NCBI GenBank assembly: GCA_013816405.1
Contig: JACDEL010000018.1
Span: forward strand, 1 to 41,362
Source of the DNA: Chloroflexota bacterium
GTDB taxonomy: Bacteria; Chloroflexota; Limnocylindria; QHBO01
DNA length: 41,362 nt
Direction of reading: 5' to 3'
The position numbers were made by a program, and so were the translations under genes. Numbering within the stretch: the first letter of the stretch is position 1; every line of letters starts with the position of its first letter. Below the pieces are notes generated by a model that was not told the DNA's origin, made no database searches, and saw only the letters and a list, made by a program, of their open reading frames with translations. Of this stretch, positions 9,141 to 17,487 are shown piece by piece.

Positions 9141-9451
9141 GGCGGCCCTGGAGTGGCAGGCTAGGTCGCCGCGGATCGTACAGGGGAGGGACTCGGTTGG
9201 CAAATCTCCGGTCGACTGGCAAGAATTCACCCCCTCGGAACCGTTCGCTCAGTTTCGGGGCCAGTTAGGGGCTCGCACATGGCGACGGCAGCCGGCAGCC
9301 CTAGGTCATGTTTCGAGCTGCCCGGGTGTGGCGGACCGCAACCTTGAGGGGAGGCTGGCCGCGACAAAAATAGAATTGATGTAGTGGCGTCCCCGGCAGG
9401 TGTTGGACGCGCGATTACAACCTACAGGATCCCTATTGAAGGCCGCGATGA

Positions 9452-9718
9452 GTGGCCCGCCGCCGCGAGCGTCCGATCGGCATGAGGGACCGGAAGCTCG
9501 GCGGCTCAATCTCAGGGCGAGCAACCCCGCGCCAGGTCGACGTCCTCACCGCATACGTCGCATCCGCCGGGTCGATCCCGGACGCGGCCGACCTGGTTGG
9601 CATCCGGCCGAGCACCGCGAAACGTCACCTCGCCGACCTCCGTGCGCGGTCGGGTCTAACCACGGAGCAGCTAATCTACGCCGGGCGAGCTGCTGGATGG
9701 CTCTTAGGGCCTGTGTAA
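9452..9718 (+). CDS. Small HTH (LuxR/GerE-like) protein, 88 aa
   Basis: 'TPRQVDVLTAYVASAGSIPDAADLVGIRPSTAKRHLADLRARSGLTTEQLIYAGRAAGWL'; GTG start. Confidence 0.65.
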   Translation: MARRRERPIGMRDRKLGGSISGRATPRQVDVLTAYVASAGSIPDAADLVGIRPSTAKRHLADLRARSGLTTEQLIYAGRAAGWLLGPV

Positions 9719-9776
9719 TGAATCCGCGGGCCGACCGCTGGCCAGACTGGTCAATCACCCACCGCAGGAGGAACCG

Positions 9777-10175
9777 ATGGAGAAGGAGATCATCTGGACC
9801 AAGGACGCGCCGGGGAGCGCCGCGTGGGAGGCTGGCAGCTCTGCCTTTAGCCAGGCGGTTCGGGCGGCGGGCCTGGTGTTCGTATCGGGACAGGGCCCGT
9901 TTGACCCAGCCTCGGGAGCGATGGTCGGCACCACCATCGGCGAGCAGACCCGCCAGTGTCTTGCCAACGTCGAGGCGATCCTGCGGGCAGCCGGCAGCTC
10001 ATTGGAGAACGTGGTCAACGCTACCTTCTTCCTGCGCCATTCGGCTGATTTCGCCGGCATGAACGAGGAGTGGGTCCGCTGGTTTCCCGAGGATCCGCCG
10101 GCCCGCCAGGGCGCCCAGCACCCGCGCGACATCGAGGGCCTGCGAATCGCGATCGCGGTCATCGCCCTCGCCTGA
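9777..10175 (+). CDS. RidA/YjgF/YER057c/UK114 family protein
   Basis: 'AGLVFVSGQGPFDPASGAMVGTTIGEQTRQCLANVEAILRAAGSSLENVVNATFFLRHSADFAGMNEEW'; upstream AGGAGG. Confidence 0.93.
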   Translation: MEKEIIWTKDAPGSAAWEAGSSAFSQAVRAAGLVFVSGQGPFDPASGAMVGTTIGEQTRQCLANVEAILRAAGSSLENVVNATFFLRHSADFAGMNEEWVRWFPEDPPARQGAQHPRDIEGLRIAIAVIALA

Positions 10176-10703
10176 TGGCAACCGTCCGCCTCGGGACGGC
10201 GCTGCCCTGGATCCGCTCCCCGACTTTAGTGCTTCCAGTTCGACGCGGACAAGGATGCGGCCGGCCGTTACCGCTCGGTCCAGAGCGGAGGAATCGGGAC
10301 TGCCATCCAGTCCCGCCGGGATCCCGGCCAGGCGTCGGAACCAGGGGTGGTCGCGGAACAGGCGCTCGTGCTCAGCCCGGGACTCAGCCGGGTCCAGCAG
10401 CGGCAGAGCGCTCCCCTGCTGCCAGCGCCCGGCGATCCGCATCGTGACCGGTGCGCCGTCGGTGAGGTTCCGCCACCAGCGGTCCCCGGTCGTCACGTAG
10501 GCAGTCGTTCCCTCGCGCACATACGAGACGGGCGTCGAGTAGCGTCGGCCAGTCTTCCGACCGTTCCAGGCGAGCACCGCGAACCAACGGCTCAGTGGCC
10601 AGTGCAGAGGAGAGTCGAGCAGGCGTCGCATGAGGGGGTTCCACACCCGCAGTAGGGCACCGAGGGGCGTCCCGCGCAGTCCAGGGGCCGAGACTCGGCT
10701 CAT
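9999..10703 (-). CDS. Deazaflavin-dependent nitroreductase (Ddn-like) family protein
   Basis: 'WFAVLAWNGRKTGRRYSTPVSYVREGTTAYVTTGDRWWRNLTDGAPVTMRIAGRW'; C-terminus overlaps ridA antisense by ~177 nt. Confidence 0.78.
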   Translation of the reverse strand: MSRVSAPGLRGTPLGALLRVWNPLMRRLLDSPLHWPLSRWFAVLAWNGRKTGRRYSTPVSYVREGTTAYVTTGDRWWRNLTDGAPVTMRIAGRWQQGSALPLLDPAESRAEHERLFRDHPWFRRLAGIPAGLDGSPDSSALDRAVTAGRILVRVELEALKSGSGSRAAPSRGGRLPSGEGDDRDRDSQALDVARVLGALAGRRILGKPADPLLVHAGEISRMAQEEGSVDHVLQ

Positions 10704-10814
10704 CGATCGAACCGGCTGACGAGCGCGTCCACATCGGCCGGAAGGCGCGCGGGTTGTCCCATCCACCCATGGCTGCGATAGCGCCCTAGTTCCCGGCAGG
10801 CGAGCCAGCCACTG

Positions 10815-11080
10815 ATTCGCCTCGACGATCTACGGGACACCAGCGCGACCCTGATGCTCACTGGCAGCGTTCCCCGAAGGTCGTCTCCGAGATGCTCGGG
10901 CACAGTAGCGTGGCGATCACCTTGGATCGTTACTCACACCTCATCCCGAAGACACAGGAGGAAGCCGCGCTCCAGATGGACCGACTGCTCTCGGAGTCCG
11001 GTAAGGGTACAAGCAAGGGTACGGCGGGTTCCGCGGACACGAAAGAGTCATCGGATCGCATACGGGATGTTCGTCGGATC
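10815..11080 (+). pseudogene. Tyrosine recombinase/phage integrase C-terminal fragment, frameshifted
   Basis: 'IRLDDLRDTSATLMLTGSV' then 'PKVVSEMLGHSSVAITLDRYSHLIP' in the next frame; one base missing at ~10872; N-terminus absent. Confidence 0.88.
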
Positions 11081-11184
11081 GTCCCTGCGTTCCAATCTGG
11101 TACGAGCTCACGCCCGATGCGATCGAGCTCGGCCTCGACGCCGCGCTACCGCGCATCTACCATCTCACAGGCCAGATCGGTGAG

Positions 11185-11263
<79 letters not shown>

Positions 11264-11310
11264 ACCGTCCACCGGGTTCCGATGGGACGGGCAGTCTACC
11301 AGCCGCTCCG

Positions 11311-11640
11311 CTAGGTGTCGCTGGCCGACAGGGCGAGCTGTGCGAGCCTCTCCCATTGCGCGGACTGCGCGAGCGGGACGACGACCCAGGCCTTCATCGG
11401 CCGGCCGAGCCCCGAAGGATCGAACTGCTGCGCACCCTCCAGGTGGAGCGCGTCGGCGAGCGCTCCGGGGGCGAGCTTGAAGGTCATGGCATCGCCCCAC
11501 AGGCCGCCGATCGCCTTGCCGTTGCGCTTGAGGGTCGGCATCCCGAACATGCTGCTGGCCTTGACGCCGGCTACCTCGAGCCCAGCCGCGATCTCGTCAT
11601 AGCGGCGTTGCGTGACGGAGGAGACGGGCCGCCGATCCAT
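11311..11640 (-). CDS. TfoX N-terminal domain-like protein
   Basis: '[31 protein letters not shown]' typical of TfoX-N/DUF1801-adjacent small proteins. Confidence 0.75.
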   Translation of the reverse strand: MDRRPVSSVTQRRYDEIAAGLEVAGVKASSMFGMPTLKRNGKAIGGLWGDAMTFKLAPGALADALHLEGAQQFDPSGLGRPMKAWVVVPLAQSAQWERLAQLALSASDT

Positions 11641-11643
11641 GGC

Positions 11644-12072
11644 TCAGGCCTCAAGGATCGTCTTGAGCGTCTCGAGGTTGTGGACCTCGCTCTCCATCGT
11701 GCCCTGCACCGCGCGACCCATCAAAAGTCGCCTCCACCCGGTCAGCGTCGCGTCGAGGGCGAGACTGAGCCTTGTGCCGTCGCCGTCTGGAGAAAATCGA
11801 TACTCACCGGTCGGTCGCACCGGACCCGCGATGGCGCGGAACGCGATGCGGCGATCCGGCTCGAAGGCAGTGACCTCGTAGTCCGCGGCGATCCGACGGC
11901 CGCCCGGTCCCTTGACCCCCTGGTGGTAGATCGCGCCGAGCCCCTCGCCGGACTGGTGCTGAACGTCAAGCACGCCCGGCCGCCAGCGCATGGCGTTCTC
12001 TCCGTCGGCGACGAACGTGAACACTTCGCCGACCGGCCGCCTGATCGAGACCGAATGCTCCGCGGATGGCAT
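11644..12072 (-). CDS. SRPBCC family protein (polyketide cyclase/dehydrase-like)
   Basis: 'SVSIRRPVGEVFTFVADGENAMRWRPGVLDVQ...TRLSLALDATLTGWRRLL'; internal start chosen at MPSAEHS. Confidence 0.85.
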   Translation of the reverse strand: MPSAEHSVSIRRPVGEVFTFVADGENAMRWRPGVLDVQHQSGEGLGAIYHQGVKGPGGRRIAADYEVTAFEPDRRIAFRAIAGPVRPTGEYRFSPDGDGTRLSLALDATLTGWRRLLMGRAVQGTMESEVHNLETLKTILEA

Positions 12073-12150
12073 CGTGGCGCCTCGCGCTTGGTGGGTTGCG
12101 ATGAGGGTAGCGCCTCGCAGCTGTCCGTGGCTCGCCCGTACACTGCCGCG

Positions 12151-13317
12151 ATGGCGTGGCTCACCGAGACCGATCGTCGCCTGATCGCCCTCACCTGGGT
12201 CGTCAAGCTCGGCGTCCTGCTGGTTGGAGCGATCGCCTACGCGTCGTTCCGCAACGGTGTTGTCGACTCGCCGGGCGACATCCTGCATATGTGGAGCCAC
12301 TGGGACGCCCCGCACTACCTTGACCTCGTCGTCTTCGGTTATCGGGATGGCGATTCGAGCTCGCTCGTGGGACCGAACGGGTACCGCTCCATTTACCCCG
12401 AGGACCTGGCGCTGTACATCGTCTTCTACCCGCTCTTCCCGTGGCTGGGGAGCGTCGTCAACGCCGTCGTCGGCGACCCGCTGGTGAGCGTTTTCGTGGT
12501 AACGACGGTGGCGTCGATGTTCGTCGCCCCGCTCCTCTACCGGCTGGTACGGCACGACGAAGACGCCCCGGTCGCCCTGCGCGCGGCCTGGTTCCTGCTC
12601 ATCTTCCCGACCGCCTACTTCCTGCACATCGGCTACACCGAAGCGCTCTTCATGGCGCTCGTGCTGGGGTCGTTCCTGGCGGCGCGCACCGATCGGTGGT
12701 GGTTGGCAGGCCTGCTCGGCGGGCTGGCTGCGCTGACCCGGATCAACGGGCTCGTCCTGATCCCGGCGCTGGCTGCGGAGGCCTTTACCCAGTGGCTGCA
12801 GCGTCCTCCCGAGGAGCGGAGGCTCCGGGTGGAATGGCTGGCCATCGGCCTGGTGGCGGTCGGGTTCGGCCTCTACCTGGCGCTCAACTACCTCGTCTAC
12901 GGCTCGCCGTTCGAGTTCCTGCGCATCCAGCATGAGCACTGGTTCAAGTCGCTGGCGGCGCCGTGGGACGCGATAAGCGGCGCGTTCGGCTGGTTCGAAA
13001 GCGACAAGCCGGACAACCGGCTGATGTACGGCTTCATGGAGCTGCTGTTCGTGGGGATCGGCCTGGCCGGGACGATCTTTGCGGCCGTCCGCTTTCGGCC
13101 GTCGTGGTTCATCTGGATGGCCGGCAACATGCTCCTGTTCGTCTCGACCTCGTTCCTGCTCTCCACCCCGCGCTATGCGCTCACCCTTTTCCCGCTCTTC
13201 GTATCCCTTGCCCTCGTCAGCGCGCGGACCTGGGTGCTGGTGCTGCTTTCTGCTCTGAGCATCGGTGGCCTCGTCTACTTCGCCGGGCGCTTCGCGGCGG
13301 GCATCTGGGCCTTCTGA
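12151..13317 (+). CDS. PIG-V-like mannosyltransferase family integral membrane protein
   Basis: Multi-pass membrane ORF with 'HWDAPHYLDLVVFGY', 'FYPLFPWLG', 'FPTAYFLHIGYTEALFMAL', 'GGLAALTRINGLVLIP'. Confidence 0.82.
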   Translation: MAWLTETDRRLIALTWVVKLGVLLVGAIAYASFRNGVVDSPGDILHMWSHWDAPHYLDLVVFGYRDGDSSSLVGPNGYRSIYPEDLALYIVFYPLFPWLGSVVNAVVGDPLVSVFVVTTVASMFVAPLLYRLVRHDEDAPVALRAAWFLLIFPTAYFLHIGYTEALFMALVLGSFLAARTDRWWLAGLLGGLAALTRINGLVLIPALAAEAFTQWLQRPPEERRLRVEWLAIGLVAVGFGLYLALNYLVYGSPFEFLRIQHEHWFKSLAAPWDAISGAFGWFESDKPDNRLMYGFMELLFVGIGLAGTIFAAVRFRPSWFIWMAGNMLLFVSTSFLLSTPRYALTLFPLFVSLALVSARTWVLVLLSALSIGGLVYFAGRFAAGIWAF

Positions 13318-13357
13318 CACATCAGGAGTGGCGGCGAGAATTTGGTAGCCTGATCCC

Positions 13358-14143
13358 ATGAGCCAGACTGACGCCGACGAGGAGGGCTGGCGCGGCGCGT
13401 TGAGCGAGCCGGGGTTCGCACCGCAGGCGCGCATCTTCAAGTGGCTGCCGTCCAACCCTCGCTGTCCCCTCTGCCAGGCCCCGTACGGCCTGCCGTTCGG
13501 GCCGATCGTCCATCTCCTGGGATTCGGCCGCTCGAAGCGATATCCGCAGCTCTGCAACCCGTGCTTCAGGCAGATGGAGCGCTATCGCGGTGGGGCCGAG
13601 GTGGAGGTCACAGTCCTCTTCGCCGATGTCCGCGGCTCGACCGGAATGGCCGAGCGATCTTCCGCGTCCGAGTTCAACCTGCTCCTCAGCCGCTTCTACG
13701 CGCTGGTCACCCAGGCGGTGCGCGATGAGGGCGGGATCATCGACAAGTTTCTCGGCGACGGCGTCATGGCGCTCTTCATCCCGTCGTTCACCGAGAAACG
13801 GCACGCCCAGCACGGGCTGAACGCCGCCAGGCGGATCCTGCGCGACGCAGAGCTGCCGATCGGGGTCGGGCTGAATACCGGCAAGGCATTCACCGGCTTC
13901 CTCGGCCCCTCGGACGAGGTGGCCGGGTTCAGCGCCGTCGGCGATGCCGTGAACGTCGCCCATCGGCTGGGCGAGGCTGCCGGCCCCGGTGAGCTGTTGG
14001 TGGGAGGGGATGAGCTGAGCTTCGCCGAACCGCCGGCTGCCGATCCTGGTGGGACGTGGGACAAGCGCGAGCTGCAGGTCAAGGGCCGGGACCAGGCGGT
14101 GCGGGCGTGGAGCCTGCAGCTGCAGCGGGAGGCCGTGGCCTGA
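13358..14143 (+). CDS. Class III adenylate/guanylate cyclase domain protein with N-terminal Cys4 (CPLC...CNPC) motif
   Basis: 'VTVLFADVRGSTGMAE', 'IDKFLGDGVMALF', 'FSAVGDAVNVAHRLG'; upstream CPLCQAP...LCNPCFRQM. Confidence 0.9.
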   Translation: MSQTDADEEGWRGALSEPGFAPQARIFKWLPSNPRCPLCQAPYGLPFGPIVHLLGFGRSKRYPQLCNPCFRQMERYRGGAEVEVTVLFADVRGSTGMAERSSASEFNLLLSRFYALVTQAVRDEGGIIDKFLGDGVMALFIPSFTEKRHAQHGLNAARRILRDAELPIGVGLNTGKAFTGFLGPSDEVAGFSAVGDAVNVAHRLGEAAGPGELLVGGDELSFAEPPAADPGGTWDKRELQVKGRDQAVRAWSLQLQREAVA

Positions 14144-14267
14144 CTTCCGGCGGACACGAAGAGTCCCGAAGGAACCGCGGCGACCGTTGATGTAATCTCC
14201 AGTCGGCCAGCTGCCCCTCCGGGACGCCCCTAGCATGGCAGCCGCCGGCGGCGGGGCACAAGGGGGG

Positions 14268-14307
14268 TTATCCACAGTTTCTGGCCGATCGCCCGCAGTT
14301 ATCCACA
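14268..14307 (+). promoter_or_regulatory. Two consensus DnaA boxes (TTATCCACA at 14268-14276 and 14299-14307)
   Basis: Exact match to the 9-mer consensus twice, same orientation, 31 bp start to start; the second lies inside IR GCCGATCGC(14284-14292)/GCGATCGGC(14316-14324). Confidence 0.75.
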
Positions 14308-14338
14308 CGCTGTCCGCGATCGGCGACGCAGCAGCCGG

Positions 14339-15967
14339 TCAACCCCCGATGGCGATCGCCAGAAGGCCCGGCATCGCGTCGACCGAGTCGGCTCGCTTAA
14401 GCGGAATCCATGCCGCCAGGTGCCCGTCGGGTCGAACCAGGTAGGCCGAGGACCCTGCCTCGCCATAGGCTCCCCGTATCTCGCCCTCCGAGTCGACAAG
14501 CGCGGTCACCCCGGCGAGCGGTCCGTCGGCGCCGATGGCGACGATCCTGCATGGCGCCGGCCAGGCCAGCCGAGAGGCGCGAATCGCGGCCATGGCGGCC
14601 TCGCGCGGCGAAGCGACCACAAGGAGCGCCACGAAACCCCTCCCGAACAGCTCCCGGAGGCGCGTCACGTTTGCCTCGTCGAGCGACCTGCACGGGGCAT
14701 CCGGTGCGACGCTGCCTATGGCAGGGATCGGGGCGTCGCGCTCGTCGGCCACCACGATTGGCGAACCGGCGTAGGTGAATGGCTGCGCCAGCCGCCCCGA
14801 GTTGACGAGCCGCCGCAGCTGGGGCAGCCGCAGGCTCCCCCGCAGGATCGCGTTGCGCAGCAGTCGCCGCAGCCGCCCGCGCGGGACCATGAACTTCATG
14901 CTGGCGTCGGTGACCGCCAGGTTCTCGAGCGCGGCCTCACGGCGCTCGGTGTGGAAGCTCTCCAGCAGGTCGTCCGAGGCGCGGCCGACCAGCACTGTGG
15001 CCAGCTTCCAGGCGAGGTTCTCGGCATCGGCCACGCCAGAGTTCAGGCCCCGGGCGCCAAACGGGCTGACGAGGTGCGCCGCGTCACCCGCCAGGAACAC
15101 CCGCCCAATTCGGAAGCGCTCGACCAGGCGCTGGTGAAACCGATACGGCGTGAGCCACAGCAGCTCGTAGTCGGTGGTGGGACCGATCACCGCCCGCACG
15201 CGACGGTCGAGCCCGCCGCTCGTTCGCTCGGCCTCGACATCGGTTCCAGGCGGGACCTGCCAGTCGATGCGCCAGGTGTCGTCCGGCTGGGGATGAATCA
15301 GCACCTGGCGCCCCGGGTTCCAGGGTGGGTCGAAGAAGAATCGTCGCTCGCGCGGGAAGGGCAGCCGGGCCCGGATGTCGCAGATCAGGAACAGGTCCGG
15401 GAAGGAGTGCCCCGGAAAGCCCATCCCGGCGGCGTTCCGCACGGCAGAGTGGGCTCCATCCGTACCGACCAGGTAGGCAACGCGGAGGGTCCTCTCGCCC
15501 GAGGGCGTATCGCAGCGCAGGCTGACTCCACCGGCGTCCTGCGAAATGCCGACCAGGCGATGGCTCCAGCGCAGGTCGACCTCGCGGAGCTCGTTGATGC
15601 GGGCAAGCAGCATCGCCTCGACCTCGGTCTGGTTGATGTTCACGAACGGCGGGAAGTGGTCTCGAGTCGAGCTCGGCAGCCGGACCTGGAAGAGCTCGCG
15701 GCCGCGGAAGTAGGTGCGTCCCAGGTTCCACTGCACCCCGCGCCTCGCCACCTCCTCGCCGATTCCGAGGCGGGCCCAGATCTCGAGCGTCTCGCGCTGC
15801 ATGCAGAGGGCCTTGCTCCCCTCTCCGGTGTGCTGGGGGTGCTGCTCGAGGAGGATGACCCGCACCCCCATCTGCGCCAGCCGCCCGGCCAGGGTCATGC
15901 CGACCGGACCTGCGCCGACGACGGCCACCTGGGCGTCGAAGGTTGGCTCGGGGTCGGAGTGAGCCAT
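14339..15967 (-). CDS. FAD-dependent aromatic-ring monooxygenase (MhpA/PheA/TfdB-like)
   Basis: 'VAVVGAGPVGMTLAGRLAQMGVRVILLEQ', 'GTDGAHSAVRNAAGM', 'GRVFLAGDAAHLVSPFGARGLNSGVADAENLAWKL'. Confidence 0.92.
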   Translation of the reverse strand: MAHSDPEPTFDAQVAVVGAGPVGMTLAGRLAQMGVRVILLEQHPQHTGEGSKALCMQRETLEIWARLGIGEEVARRGVQWNLGRTYFRGRELFQVRLPSSTRDHFPPFVNINQTEVEAMLLARINELREVDLRWSHRLVGISQDAGGVSLRCDTPSGERTLRVAYLVGTDGAHSAVRNAAGMGFPGHSFPDLFLICDIRARLPFPRERRFFFDPPWNPGRQVLIHPQPDDTWRIDWQVPPGTDVEAERTSGGLDRRVRAVIGPTTDYELLWLTPYRFHQRLVERFRIGRVFLAGDAAHLVSPFGARGLNSGVADAENLAWKLATVLVGRASDDLLESFHTERREAALENLAVTDASMKFMVPRGRLRRLLRNAILRGSLRLPQLRRLVNSGRLAQPFTYAGSPIVVADERDAPIPAIGSVAPDAPCRSLDEANVTRLRELFGRGFVALLVVASPREAAMAAIRASRLAWPAPCRIVAIGADGPLAGVTALVDSEGEIRGAYGEAGSSAYLVRPDGHLAAWIPLKRADSVDAMPGLLAIAIGG

Positions 15968-16920
15968 CAGCCGGTCAGCGCGTCCCACACTTCGCGGTCG
16001 CGCTCCACGGTCCAGATCCGTGGGTGATCGATGCCGTCCAGCTCGTCCCAGGCGCGCTGCACGTTGAACGGCATGGTGTGCTCGAAGATGGGGAAGCTGC
16101 CGTACCTCGGCTCGAGGGCTGCGCGCGTGGTCCGATACGCCTCCGCCGGCGTCCCGCCCCCATCCCTGACGGCGCGCGTCCCGTCGAATACCGCCAAGAG
16201 GAAGGCTCGCGTATCGTCGATCGCCTGCGCCACCGCCTCGTCGCGCACGACCGGCCCACGTCCGCCCACGAGCTGGCGCGCACCCAGCGCCGCGACCGCC
16301 TCGAGCGTGGCCCCGCGCCAGTCGCCGATGTGCCCGTCGCCCATGTAGGGAGCGGCCTCGGCCTCGACCAGGTCGCCCCCGAAGCAGATCCGCTCGTCCG
16401 GGAGCCAGACCACGATGTCGCCGGCGGTGTGCCCGCGACCGAGGTAGCGCAGCTCCACCACCCGGTCCCCCAGGTCGAGCGCCATCAGGTCGTCGAACGT
16501 GTCGGTGGGTCGGGTCAGGCCTGGGATCGTGTCCGCTCCCTCGAACAGGCGAGGCATGCGGCCCGCCTCGCTCGCCCAGTCCTGCAGGCCGCGCTCCTCG
16601 ATCCAGGCCGCCGTGTTGCGGTGCGCGACGATGCGCCTCGCCCCGAATGCGGCTGCCCCCAGGACGCGGACTGCGTGGTAGTGGGTCAGCACCAGGTCGC
16701 CGAAGGGGAGATCGGTGACGCTCCGGATGACGTCGATCCAGCGTTGGGCCATGACCGGCGTGGCACGCGCCTCGATGGCCAGCACCGCATCGGTCCCGAC
16801 GATGCATCCGACGTTGGGGTCGCCTTGCGCGGTGTAGGCGTAGACCCCGGGCGCGAGCTCCTCCAGGGTGGCGGTCTTCTCGGCCAGGTCGGCCGACGAT
16901 GCGAAGGGCCTGCGGCTCAC
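15967..16920 (-). CDS. MBL-fold metallo-hydrolase
   Basis: 'DLVLTHYHAVRVLGAAAFGARRIVAH', 'LGRGHTAGDIVVWLPDERICFGGDLVEAEAAPYMGDGHIGDW'; ATGA overlap with the monooxygenase. Confidence 0.9.
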   Translation of the reverse strand: MSRRPFASSADLAEKTATLEELAPGVYAYTAQGDPNVGCIVGTDAVLAIEARATPVMAQRWIDVIRSVTDLPFGDLVLTHYHAVRVLGAAAFGARRIVAHRNTAAWIEERGLQDWASEAGRMPRLFEGADTIPGLTRPTDTFDDLMALDLGDRVVELRYLGRGHTAGDIVVWLPDERICFGGDLVEAEAAPYMGDGHIGDWRGATLEAVAALGARQLVGGRGPVVRDEAVAQAIDDTRAFLLAVFDGTRAVRDGGGTPAEAYRTTRAALEPRYGSFPIFEHTMPFNVQRAWDELDGIDHPRIWTVERDREVWDALTG

Positions 16921-16977
16921 GCCGCGGATGATAGGCCGATGCTTTGAGCACGGCGGGCGGGCCTGAAAGATTCCCTC

Positions 16978-17008
16978 TTGACATTGGAGTCACTCCAAGG
17001 TCTAGGGT
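16978..17008 (+). promoter_or_regulatory. MerR-type promoter: TTGACA-19 bp-TAGGGT with dyad TTGGAGT-C-ACTCCAA in spacer
   Basis: TTGACA 16978-16983, TAGGGT 17003-17008, perfect dyad 16984-16998; a MerR gene lies at the end of the downstream operon. Confidence 0.85.
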
Positions 17009-17049
17009 TGCCTCGCATGGGGGCCACATGCGACTCGGAGGGTGACAAA

Positions 17050-17487
17050 ATGATCAAGTATCGGATCGAGGAGACGATCAACCGCCCGGTTCACGAAGTG
17101 TTTCCGTACCTGGCCGATCCGACGCTCCACCCGAAGTGGTCGCCCGTGACAGACGTCCGCGTGGCGCCGCCCGGCGAGATGCGGGTGGGGACTACGGTCC
17201 GCGAGATGATGAAGGTCGGCTCGAAGATGGCGCCCTTCAGCTGGGAGGTCACCGAGTACAGCCCCGGAGCGAGCTTTGCATTCCATACGATCGAGGGTCC
17301 GATGCACTGGGACGGCTCATATGCGGTTGCGCCCGGTGCGGATGGGGGGACGCGGGTCATCGGCCTGGGACAGGTGGGCCTCAAAGGTTGGCAACGACTG
17401 CTGGAGCCTTTCATGAAGGGTGAGATCCGGCGCGGCGAGGCTGCCGAGCTCAGCCATCTCAAGGACCTGCTCGAGCGACCGGCATGA
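17050..17487 (+). CDS. SRPBCC family protein
   Basis: 'YRIEETINRPVHEVFPYLADPTLHPKWSPVTDVRV...FSWEVTEYSPGASFAFHTIEGPMHWDGSYAV'; strong SD GGAGGGTG. Confidence 0.88.
   Translation: MIKYRIEETINRPVHEVFPYLADPTLHPKWSPVTDVRVAPPGEMRVGTTVREMMKVGSKMAPFSWEVTEYSPGASFAFHTIEGPMHWDGSYAVAPGADGGTRVIGLGQVGLKGWQRLLEPFMKGEIRRGEAAELSHLKDLLERPA

Noticed and set aside
11644-13557. 637-aa minus-strand ORF
   Set aside because: The first ~495 residues are antisense to the PIG-V-like gene; only the C-terminal SRPBCC protein from 12072 is supported.
14241-14252. 12-bp palindrome GCCGCCGGCGGC near the DnaA boxes
   Set aside because: Simple GC palindrome common in GC-rich DNA; not enough alone to claim function.
14420-16027. 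535-aa plus-strand ORF
   Set aside because: Antisense shadow of the monooxygenase gene.
14339-17029. 896-aa minus-strand ORF as a single fusion protein
   Set aside because: The MBL hydrolase is in a different frame; only the segment from ATG 15967 is the real FAD monooxygenase, the upstream part is a shadow frame.
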